A stretch of 64,000 bases of DNA from Rhodanobacter_A agri. Its GTDB lineage: Bacteria; Pseudomonadota; Gammaproteobacteria; Xanthomonadales; Rhodanobacteraceae. The translations under genes were made by a program, and so were the position numbers. Below the pieces are notes generated by a model. That model saw nothing but the letters and a program-made list of their open reading frames with translations. It was not told the origin of the DNA and did not search any database. Shown here piece after piece: positions 35,095-41,871 of this stretch (its first letter is position 1; every line of letters starts with the position of its first letter). Where the stretch lies: assembly GCF_044904705.1 (NCBI RefSeq), contig NZ_JADIKL010000009.1:52766-116765 (forward strand), read 5' to 3'.

Positions 35095-35115
35095 GGGGAA
35101 GGCGGCGCCTTCCCC
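35095..35115 (-). terminator. Hairpin after the DegP-like gene
   Basis: GGGGAAGGC pairs with GCCTTCCCC around a 3-base loop, 9 bases past the stop codon. No clear T-run follows, so termination is probable but not certain. Confidence 0.4.
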
Positions 35116-35124
35116 GGCCGCCGG

Positions 35125-36507
35125 TCATTGGATCAGCACGTAGTGCGTGCCGTCGCTGTCGGCCACCACCAGCACCAGCTGGCGCGGCCGCACGCCGGCC
35201 AGCTCGCGCAGCATGCGCAGGTCGGTGATGCGCATGTTGCCCACGCCGATCACGATGTCGCCGGCATTGAGCCCGGCGGTGGCGGCGCGGCTGTTCGGCT
35301 GCACCGTGCCCACCGCGACGCCGTAGATGCCTTGGCTGCGTTCGGCCTGGCCCAGCTCGCTGAAGGTCACGCCGGCCAGGCGCGGATCGAGCTTGCCGCC
35401 GTCGAGGTTGGCGAGTTTCTCGGGGCGCAGCACCGCGGTGACCTCGCGCGTCTTGCCGCCGTGCAGCACGCCGAGCTTCACCGAGCTGCCCACCGGCAAC
35501 AGGCCTTCGGTGTTGCGCAGTTCGTTGACGTCGCGCAGCGGCTTGCCGTCGATCGCGGTGAGCACGTCGCCGGGTTGCAGGCCGGCTTGTTCGGCGGGCG
35601 AGCCGGCGTTGACGCCGGTGATCACCACGCCCTTGTCCTGCGTCAGGTTCAGCAGGCGTGCGATGCGCGGGGTGATGTCCTGCGACTGCAGGCCCAGCGT
35701 GCCGCGTTCCACCTTGCCGTGCGCGATCAGCTGCTGCATCACCCCGGTGGCGAGGTTGCTGGGGATGGCGAAGCCGATGCCCACGTTGCCGCCGGACGGC
35801 GAGAAGATCATGGTGTTGATGCCGACCAGCTGGCCGCGCAGGTTCACCAGTGCGCCGCCGGAATTGCCGGGATTGATCGAGGCGTCGGTCTGGATGAAGT
35901 TCTGGTAGCCGGCGTTGCCCAGCCCCGAACGCCCCAGCGCGGAGACGATGCCCGAGGTCACCGTTTCGCTGAGCCCGAACGGTTCGCCCACCGCCACCAC
36001 GAAGTCGCCGACGCGCAACTTGGCAGAGTCGGCCAGCGGCAGCGCCTGCAGGTTCGGCGCATTGATCTGGATCACCGCCACGTCGGTATCGGGGTCGGTG
36101 CCGACCAGCTTCGCCTTCAGCGTGCGGCCGTCCTGCAAGGTCACCGTGATGTCGTCGGCGCCGCCCACCACGTGGTTGTTGGTGAGGATATAGCCCTTCG
36201 CCGCGTCGACGATCACGCCCGAGCCCAGGCTCTGTTCCACCCGCTCGCGCGGCACCGCAGGCAGGCCGAAGAACTGGCGGAAGGTCGGATCGTCGAAGTA
36301 CGGATTGCGCACCTGCACCCGCGTCTTGCTGGAGATGTTCACCACCGCCGGCGTGACGTGCTCCAGCATCGGCGCCAGCGAAGGCATCGCCTGGCCGTCC
36401 ACCGCCGGCGGCATCGCGGCGCGGCCGGAAGCGGGCAGGGCGGCGCCCAGCAACGCCGCCAGTGCGGCGGCTGGCCAGTGCGGAAAACGCGGGTGACGGG
36501 ATGACAT
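35125..36507 (-). CDS. DegP/DegQ-type periplasmic serine protease (Do family)
   Basis: A 460-residue exported protease with a signal peptide cleaved near residue 30. The trypsin-like domain has the triad H112 (TNNHVV), D142 (TDVAV) and S216 (GNSGGAL). Two PDZ domains follow (about 265-355 and 365-455); GVVITGVNAGSPAEQAGLQ marks the first. It degrades or refolds damaged envelope proteins. DegP and DegQ cannot be told apart with certainty; the short Q-linker suggests the DegQ/MucD type. It is divergent from the nrdJ operon. Confidence 0.92.
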   Translation of the reverse strand: MSSRHPRFPHWPAAALAALLGAALPASGRAAMPPAVDGQAMPSLAPMLEHVTPAVVNISSKTRVQVRNPYFDDPTFRQFFGLPAVPRERVEQSLGSGVIVDAAKGYILTNNHVVGGADDITVTLQDGRTLKAKLVGTDPDTDVAVIQINAPNLQALPLADSAKLRVGDFVVAVGEPFGLSETVTSGIVSALGRSGLGNAGYQNFIQTDASINPGNSGGALVNLRGQLVGINTMIFSPSGGNVGIGFAIPSNLATGVMQQLIAHGKVERGTLGLQSQDITPRIARLLNLTQDKGVVITGVNAGSPAEQAGLQPGDVLTAIDGKPLRDVNELRNTEGLLPVGSSVKLGVLHGGKTREVTAVLRPEKLANLDGGKLDPRLAGVTFSELGQAERSQGIYGVAVGTVQPNSRAATAGLNAGDIVIGVGNMRITDLRMLRELAGVRPRQLVLVVADSDGTHYVLIQ

Positions 36508-36854
36508 CGGACTCCTCCTGCCGGATGCGGAAACGGCGCGCTTTCTGACTGCGTGGGCGGTGTCGTGGTTCCCCGCGGCCGATGCGATGTCGGGGATGCG
36601 CGCACCACTTTACATCGGGCCTCCCCGGGGGTACCTTGCCATCTATTCGCAACCACAACATCTTGTGTCCGTTCGCTGGCGATCGGACAAGCACTGGTGG
36701 GGCGAGGCAGCTTTCAGGGGGCGGGTTCGGCAAGCGGTCAGCATGGCGTCGCTGCGGCATCCGCCCGTCGCCGCATGGCTGCCGAGGTACGGATCGATAT
36801 CAACAGCAACAGACAAGAACGGCCGCGAGGCCGCGCTGGGAGGTCAGGAAGCCG
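36508..36854 (+). other. 347-base leader between degP-like and nrdJa
   Basis: No gene is supported. It contains an NrdR-box candidate at 36653-36668 and a weaker one 32 bases further on, and a locally A+T-rich stretch (36640-36670). It must also carry the divergent promoter for the protease gene. I see no cobalamin-riboswitch core in it. Confidence 0.45.
36653..36700 (+). promoter_or_regulatory. NrdR-box-like operator pair upstream of nrdJa
   Basis: CCACAACATCTTGTGT (36653-36668) matches the NrdR-box pattern ACACAATATATTGTGT at 13 of 16 positions. A weaker, degenerate match starts 32 bases later at 36685 (GGACAAGCACTGGTGG), the centre-to-centre spacing expected for paired NrdR boxes. NrdR represses ribonucleotide reductase genes when dATP is plentiful. 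Confidence 0.5.
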
Positions 36855-39017
36855 ATGAGCACAGCACGTGCGCCCGCCACGGGTTCGGAATTGCAACGCG
36901 ACGCCGCGGCGGCGATCCCGCTGCAACCTGCTTCGCAGGACATCTGGGACAAGAAATACCGTCTGCGTACCAAGTCGGGTGCGCCGGTGGACGCCGACAT
37001 CGACGGCACCTGGCAGCGCGTCGCGCGCGCCTTGTCCGAAGTGGAAGCCACGCCCGAGCTGCGCGAGCACTGGAACGAGCGCTTCCTGTGGGCGCTGCGC
37101 CGCGGCGCGATTCCCGCCGGCCGCATCACCTCCAACGCCGGCGCGCTGGAGCACAAGCCCGCCACTTCCACGATCAACTGCACCGTGTCCGGCACCATCC
37201 GCGACTCGATGGACGACATCCTGGAGAAGGTGCACGAGGCCGGCCTCACGCTGAAGGCCGGCTGCGGCATCGGCTACGAGTTCAGCACGCTGCGCCCGCG
37301 CGGCGCGTACGTGTCGGGCGCAGGTGCCTACACCTCCGGCCCGCTGTCCTTCATGGATATCTACGACAAAATGTGCTTCACCGTCTCGTCCGCCGGCGGC
37401 CGCCGCGGCGCGCAGATGGGCACGTTCGACGTCAGCCATCCCGACGTGAAGGAATTCATCCGCGCCAAGCGCGAAGACGGCCGCCTGCGCCAGTTCAACC
37501 TCTCGCTGCTGGTCACCGACGGCTTCATGCAGGCGGTGGAGCACGACCAGGACTGGCCGCTGGTGTTCCCGATCCACGTGAAGGAGCGCGACGAGCTCGA
37601 CCTCGACGATGCCGCCAAGGTGGTGTGGCGCGAGTGGCCCACCCACGAGAACTACGTGGACCGCGAGGACGGCCTGGTCGCCTGCAAGATCTACGGCCAC
37701 ATCCGCGCGCGGCACCTGTGGGACATGATCATGGTCTCCACGTACGACTACGCGGAGCCCGGGTTCATCCTGATCGACAAGGTCAACGAGATGAACAACA
37801 ACTGGTGGTGCGAGCACATCCGCGCCACCAACCCCTGCGGCGAGCAGCCGCTGCCGCCGTACGGCTCCTGCCTGCTCGGCTCGATCAACCTCACCACCTT
37901 CGTGCGCGATCCGTTCGGGCCGAAGGCGCGTTTCGACTGGGACGAGTACCGCGAGGTGGTGAAGATCTTCACCCGCATGCTCGACAACGTGGTCGAGATC
38001 AACGGCCTGCCGCTGGAGCAGCAGCGCAACGAGATCATGAGCAAGCGCCGCCACGGCATGGGCTACCTCGGCCTCGGCTCCACCATCACCATGCTCAAGC
38101 ACCGCTACGGCAGCGCCGAGGCGGTGGCCTTTACCGAAGACGTCTCGCGCGAGATGGCGGTGGCCGGCTGGGAAGTCGCGCTGGACCTGGCGAAGGAGAA
38201 GGGCCCCGCGCCGATCCTGGCCAAGGACTACACCGTCACCGGCGACATGCTGCGCCGCCGCCCGGAAATGGCGAAGGACGGCTGGAAGGTCGGCGACGCC
38301 ATCCCCGGCCGCCTGCTGCACGCCAAGTACAGCCGCTACATGCAGCGCGTCGCCGAAGTGGCGCCCAACCTGGTCGAGCAGCTCGCCGAAACCGGCGCGC
38401 GCTTTACCCACCACAGCTCGATCGCGCCGACCGGCACCATCTCGCTGTCGCTGGCCAACAACGCCAGCAACGGCATCGAGCCCAGCTTCGCCCACCACTA
38501 CTCGCGCAACGTGATCCGCGAAGGCCGCAAGACCAAGGAAAAGGTCGAGGTCTACAGCTACGAGCTGCTCGCCTACCGCGCGCTGATCAACGCCAGCGCG
38601 ATGCCGTTCACCGACGATCCGCAAGCCAAGCTGCCGGATTACTTCGTGGCCGCCGACGACATCGGCCCGAAGCAGCACGTCGACATCCAGGCCGCCGCGC
38701 AGAAGTGGGTCGATTCGTCGATCTCCAAGACCGCGAACGTCCCCACCGACTACCCCTACGAAGACTTCAAGGACATCTACTTCTACGCCTACAAACAGGG
38801 GCTGAAAGGTTGCACCACCTTCCGCTTCAACCCCGCCGCCTTCCAGGGCGTGCTGGTGAAGGAGGCCGACCTTGCCAACACCCTCTACCACTTCGAACTG
38901 GAAGACGGTAGCGTTATCGAACTTCGAGGCAATGAAGAAGTGGAATACGACGGCGAGCTGCACACCGCGGCCAACCTGTTCGATGCCTTGAAGGAAGGGT
39001 ATTACGGCAAATTCTGA
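36855..39017 (+). CDS. nrdJ: Class II (adenosylcobalamin) ribonucleotide reductase, catalytic part NrdJa
   Basis: A 720-residue catalytic subunit. The ten-stranded barrel core contains INCTVSGTI (first active-site Cys), NPCGEQPLPPYGSCLLGSIN (the radical-site loop with the N-x-C-x-E core) and APTGTISL. The enzyme uses B12 to make the thiyl radical and reduces ribonucleotides without oxygen. The C-terminal redox-active cysteine tail is missing; it is found on the separate NrdJb at 39838. This matches the split NrdJa/NrdJb seen in Pseudomonas aeruginosa. The start at 36855 has GGAAG upstream. Confidence 0.93.
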   Translation: MSTARAPATGSELQRDAAAAIPLQPASQDIWDKKYRLRTKSGAPVDADIDGTWQRVARALSEVEATPELREHWNERFLWALRRGAIPAGRITSNAGALEHKPATSTINCTVSGTIRDSMDDILEKVHEAGLTLKAGCGIGYEFSTLRPRGAYVSGAGAYTSGPLSFMDIYDKMCFTVSSAGGRRGAQMGTFDVSHPDVKEFIRAKREDGRLRQFNLSLLVTDGFMQAVEHDQDWPLVFPIHVKERDELDLDDAAKVVWREWPTHENYVDREDGLVACKIYGHIRARHLWDMIMVSTYDYAEPGFILIDKVNEMNNNWWCEHIRATNPCGEQPLPPYGSCLLGSINLTTFVRDPFGPKARFDWDEYREVVKIFTRMLDNVVEINGLPLEQQRNEIMSKRRHGMGYLGLGSTITMLKHRYGSAEAVAFTEDVSREMAVAGWEVALDLAKEKGPAPILAKDYTVTGDMLRRRPEMAKDGWKVGDAIPGRLLHAKYSRYMQRVAEVAPNLVEQLAETGARFTHHSSIAPTGTISLSLANNASNGIEPSFAHHYSRNVIREGRKTKEKVEVYSYELLAYRALINASAMPFTDDPQAKLPDYFVAADDIGPKQHVDIQAAAQKWVDSSISKTANVPTDYPYEDFKDIYFYAYKQGLKGCTTFRFNPAAFQGVLVKEADLANTLYHFELEDGSVIELRGNEEVEYDGELHTAANLFDALKEGYYGKF

Positions 39018-39062
39018 CCCGTATCCACCAAGCAACGATCACCGCCGGAGGGGAACACTCGC

Positions 39063-39647
39063 ATGTCCATCGATATCGAATTCGAAGTGAAAGATCCTGT
39101 AATGTCTGACGCCCCTGCGGCGCCGGTGGTTGCTGCCCCGGTCGCCGCTGCGCCGGCCGCAGCACCGAAGAAGGCCGCGAAGAAGCCGGCCAAGAAGAAG
39201 GCTGCGAAGAAGCCTGCCGCGAAGAAGGCGGCGGCGAAGAAGGCTCCGGCCAAGAAGAAGGCAGCTGCCAAGAAGACGGCGAAGAAAGCCGTGAAGAAGG
39301 CCGCCGCCAAGAAGACGGCGAAGAAGGCCGTGAAGAAGGCCGCTGCCAAGAAGACGGCGAAGAAGGCCGTGAAGAAGGCAGCCGCCAAGAAGACGGCGAA
39401 GAAGGTCGCGAAGAAAGCGGTGAAGAAGGCCGCGAAAAAGGTTGCCGGCAAGGCGAAGAAAGTCGCCAAGAAAGCCGCAAAGAAGGTCAGCAGCAAAAAG
39501 ACGGCGAAGAAAGCCGCCCCCAAGAAGACAGCCAAGAAGGCTGCCGTGAAGAAGGCCGCCAAGGCGGTCAAGAGGTCCACTGCCAGCAAGAAGGCGAGCG
39601 TCAAGGCGGCGAAGAAGCCCGCCAAGAAGGCCGCCCGCAAGAAGTAA
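39063..39647 (+). CDS. Histone H1-like, Lys/Ala-rich nucleoid protein
   Basis: A 194-residue protein. After an acidic N-terminus (about 1-35) nearly the whole chain is made of Lys-Ala repeats such as KKTAKKAVKKAAA, with few other residues. This resembles bacterial H1-like proteins and AlgP, which bind DNA non-specifically through the basic tail. It lies 45 bases after nrdJa and ends at a strong terminator, so it probably shares the nrdJa transcript. The nucleotide repeats follow from the amino acid repeats and make this gene prone to length change. Confidence 0.8.
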   Translation: MSIDIEFEVKDPVMSDAPAAPVVAAPVAAAPAAAPKKAAKKPAKKKAAKKPAAKKAAAKKAPAKKKAAAKKTAKKAVKKAAAKKTAKKAVKKAAAKKTAKKAVKKAAAKKTAKKVAKKAVKKAAKKVAGKAKKVAKKAAKKVSSKKTAKKAAPKKTAKKAAVKKAAKAVKRSTASKKASVKAAKKPAKKAARKK

Positions 39648-39653
39648 GTCCCG

Positions 39654-39694
39654 AAACAGCCGGCCCGGCCACGCGCCGGGCCGGCTGTTTTTCT
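39654..39694 (+). terminator. Strong intrinsic terminator after the H1-like gene
   Basis: AAACAGCCGGCCCGG pairs with CCGGGCCGGCTGTTT around a 7-base loop, followed by TTCTCTT. This ends the nrdJa-H1 unit, so nrdJb needs its own promoter or readthrough. Confidence 0.9.
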
Positions 39695-39726
39695 CTTGTC
39701 GATCGACCCGCAAACCACGAGTGCAC

Positions 39727-39763
39727 CGTTCGTCCTGAGCGTAGCAAAGCGAAGTCGAAGGAC
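39727..39763. repeat. Dispersed palindromic repeat upstream of nrdJb
   Basis: CGTTCGTCCTGAGC and GTCGAAGGAC frame an imperfect palindrome (GTCCT/AGGAC outermost). The form is typical of intergenic repeats scattered through proteobacterial genomes. It occupies the short gap between the terminator and nrdJb. Confidence 0.6.
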
Positions 39764-39837
39764 ATCAGCGGAAATCATTTGCAGGCCGGATCCATAGCTG
39801 CGCGCGCCGCCATCCATCCAGAGAAGAACACCCCGCC

Positions 39838-40584
39838 ATGGCGATCAAGATCGAAAAGAAGATCAAGGGCTACAACGTCGTCAAGCCCGAGGACAAGGCT
39901 GCGCCGGCCGCCGCACCCGAAATCAAGGCCAAGGCCGCCGAACCGCGCCAAGCCGAAGTCATCCAGATGCACGAGAGCCTGGAGCGCCCCGAGCAGCTCA
40001 TCGGCTCCACCTTCAAGATCAAGTCGCCGCTGTTCGAGCACGCGTTGTACGTCACCATCAACGACATCGTGCTCAACGCCGGCACCAAACACGAACAGCG
40101 CCGCCCCTTCGAGATCTTCATCAACTCGAAGAACATGGACCACTTCCAGTGGATCGTGGCGCTCACCCGCATCCTCTCCGCCGTGTTCCGCAAGGGCGGC
40201 GACGTCACCTTCATCGTGGAAGAGCTGAAGGCCGTGTTCGACCCGCGCGGCGGCTACTTCAAGGCCGGCGGCGTCTACATGCCCAGCATCGTCGCCGAGA
40301 TCGGCGCGGTGATCGAGCAGCACATGAAGAACATCGGCCTCATCCACGATCCGGAGATGAGTGACAGCCAGCGGGCGTTGATCGCCGAGAAGCGGGCTGC
40401 CTACGAGGCGGCTGGGGCAAAAAAAAACGCTGACGTGAGCCTGGCTTCAGCGGCGGAAGGCGCCGAATCCAACGGCAGCTTCCCGCCCGGCGCCACGCTG
40501 TGCCACAAGTGCAATACGCAGGCGCTGGTGCTGATGGATGGATGCCAGACTTGCTTGAATTGTGGGTATAGCAAATGCGGGTAA
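39838..40584 (+). CDS. Class II ribonucleotide reductase C-terminal part NrdJb (TSCPD domain)
   Basis: A 248-residue protein. The middle (about 60-170) is the TSCPD-type domain of B12-dependent reductases (EIFINSKNMDHFQWIVALTR, then FDPRGGYFKAGG). The C-terminus is a cysteine tail, CHKCNTQ, then CQTCLNCGYSKCG, which in this family re-reduces the active site. It therefore completes NrdJa. A 9-A tract (40419-40427) lies at the junction between the domain and the tail. The start at 39838 gives an N-terminus like that of P. aeruginosa NrdJb (MAIKIEKKI). Confidence 0.88.
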   Translation: MAIKIEKKIKGYNVVKPEDKAAPAAAPEIKAKAAEPRQAEVIQMHESLERPEQLIGSTFKIKSPLFEHALYVTINDIVLNAGTKHEQRRPFEIFINSKNMDHFQWIVALTRILSAVFRKGGDVTFIVEELKAVFDPRGGYFKAGGVYMPSIVAEIGAVIEQHMKNIGLIHDPEMSDSQRALIAEKRAAYEAAGAKKNADVSLASAAEGAESNGSFPPGATLCHKCNTQALVLMDGCQTCLNCGYSKCG

Positions 40585-40607
40585 GCGGCGGTATTCGATG
40601 AAGATCG

Positions 40608-40640
40608 AACAAGAGCGGCAGCGATGCCGCTCTTGTTATT
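40608..40640 (+). terminator. Intrinsic terminator after nrdJb
   Basis: AACAAGAGCGGCA pairs with TGCCGCTCTTGTT around a 4-base loop, followed by ATTTGC. The stem is good and the T-run short. Confidence 0.7.
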
Positions 40641-40847
40641 TGCGCTTCGTAAAAGTGGCTGCGGCCCGGTTGCGGTTGTACGGTTGAGTCGCTTGGCCGC
40701 TTCGCCACCGGATGGCTTCGCGGCTGTCCCGAAGCGGCGTGTTCGTATATATGCCCGGATGATGGAAGGCCAGACTCCGGAGCCTTGCTTGCCTTGCAGG
40801 CAGGCTTTCTTTTACTGATGGGCACTGGAACAAAGGCTGGGCGGGGA

Positions 40848-41723
40848 ATGAGGCAGCGCACTTTCGATGTCCTGGCGATCGTTGGCGTCTTCGTGGCCTA
40901 TACGGTCACGATCCGGCTGGCCATGGGGCTCGACCTTGCGGGCTGCCTGCTGGGCGGAGCTGCCAATACGATTCCCGTGGTCATCTTCGGGGTGGCCGTG
41001 CGCCGCATCGTTGCGCAGCGCCTGGTCGGGCGCCCGGCCGGAACCCAGCTTGTCGCCCATCTGTTGCTGTGCGCCGCGTTCACGGCGCTTTCGTATCTGT
41101 TGCTGATCGTGCTGCTCGGCCTGTTCAACGGCGCTGGTCCCGATGGTTTTGTGGTGCGTCCTTTCTCGCTGAGCGGAGCGGCCTGGCAATCGCTGGAGAA
41201 CGTGACGACCTACGCCTTGATCGCCGCCGTGTCCTACCTGCAGGTCCCGGACCGGGCTCACCTCGCGCTGCGCCGTGCGTCGGCTGGAGACGGTGCGGCT
41301 ACCGCAATCGCGACGTCCCCGACCAGCGCCGCGGAGGAGGGGCGGGCCGGGTCGCTGGGTGCCTCTGCAGCGGAGTCCGAGGCGCGCACCGACGGCAGTC
41401 TCTCCCGCTATTTCGTCCGGATAGGCGACGAGCTCAGGCCGCTGGACATGGATACGGTGGTAAGCATCGGTGGTGCGGATGACTACGCCGAAGTGCGTAC
41501 GCAGAGCGGCAAGCACCTGGTCCGCGTGACGCTGGCGGAATTCGCCAAGTCGCTCGATCCGGCGAAATATGTCCGCGTCCATCGCTCGTGGATCGTGAAC
41601 ACCCATCGCATTGCCCGTGCCGAGCCGGCCGGCGGCGGGCGCCTGCTGCTGCATATGGAAAACGGCCAGACCATCTCGACCAGCCGCGACGGGGCGAAGC
41701 TGCTGCGCAACCGGGTCATCTGA
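40848..41723 (+). CDS. Membrane-bound LytTR-family transcription regulator
   Basis: A 291-residue protein. Four hydrophobic helices in the N-terminal half are followed by a charged linker (about 140-190) and a C-terminal LytTR DNA-binding domain (about 190-290). That domain has IGGADDYAEVRT, EFAKSLDPAKYVRVHRSWIVN and GQTISTSRDGAKLL as family patterns. There is no receiver domain. Such membrane-LytTR proteins regulate nearby genes in response to an unknown membrane signal. The hydrolase gene directly downstream is the most obvious target. An in-frame ATG at 40818 would add 10 residues. Confidence 0.85.
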   Translation: MRQRTFDVLAIVGVFVAYTVTIRLAMGLDLAGCLLGGAANTIPVVIFGVAVRRIVAQRLVGRPAGTQLVAHLLLCAAFTALSYLLLIVLLGLFNGAGPDGFVVRPFSLSGAAWQSLENVTTYALIAAVSYLQVPDRAHLALRRASAGDGAATAIATSPTSAAEEGRAGSLGASAAESEARTDGSLSRYFVRIGDELRPLDMDTVVSIGGADDYAEVRTQSGKHLVRVTLAEFAKSLDPAKYVRVHRSWIVNTHRIARAEPAGGGRLLLHMENGQTISTSRDGAKLLRNRVI

Positions 41724-41871
41724 CCATCTCGCCGTTCCCGTTCGCCGTGGCGAAGTGTCCATTCGCCGATTTTTCCGCCTTTCCCTTCCGGATCCCGCAA
41801 CGATCGCACCGTCCTGGCCCCTGGCCCGGGACGAACCGCTATTGGCCCGAATGATCCGGAGAAAGAACGGC

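Larger units (their letters stand above)
34775..35124. other. 350-base intergenic region between two leftward genes
   Basis: No gene is supported. It holds a promoter candidate for the PstS-like gene (34879-34907) and two hairpins behind the DegP-like gene (CCGGGT/ACCCGG at 35063-35083, and a stronger one at 35095-35115). The rest is GC-rich with no conserved reading frame. Confidence 0.5.

Noticed and set aside
36508..36854. Cobalamin riboswitch in front of the B12-dependent reductase
   Set aside because: I could not find the B12-box core or a matching stem arrangement. The NrdR-type sites explain regulation better.
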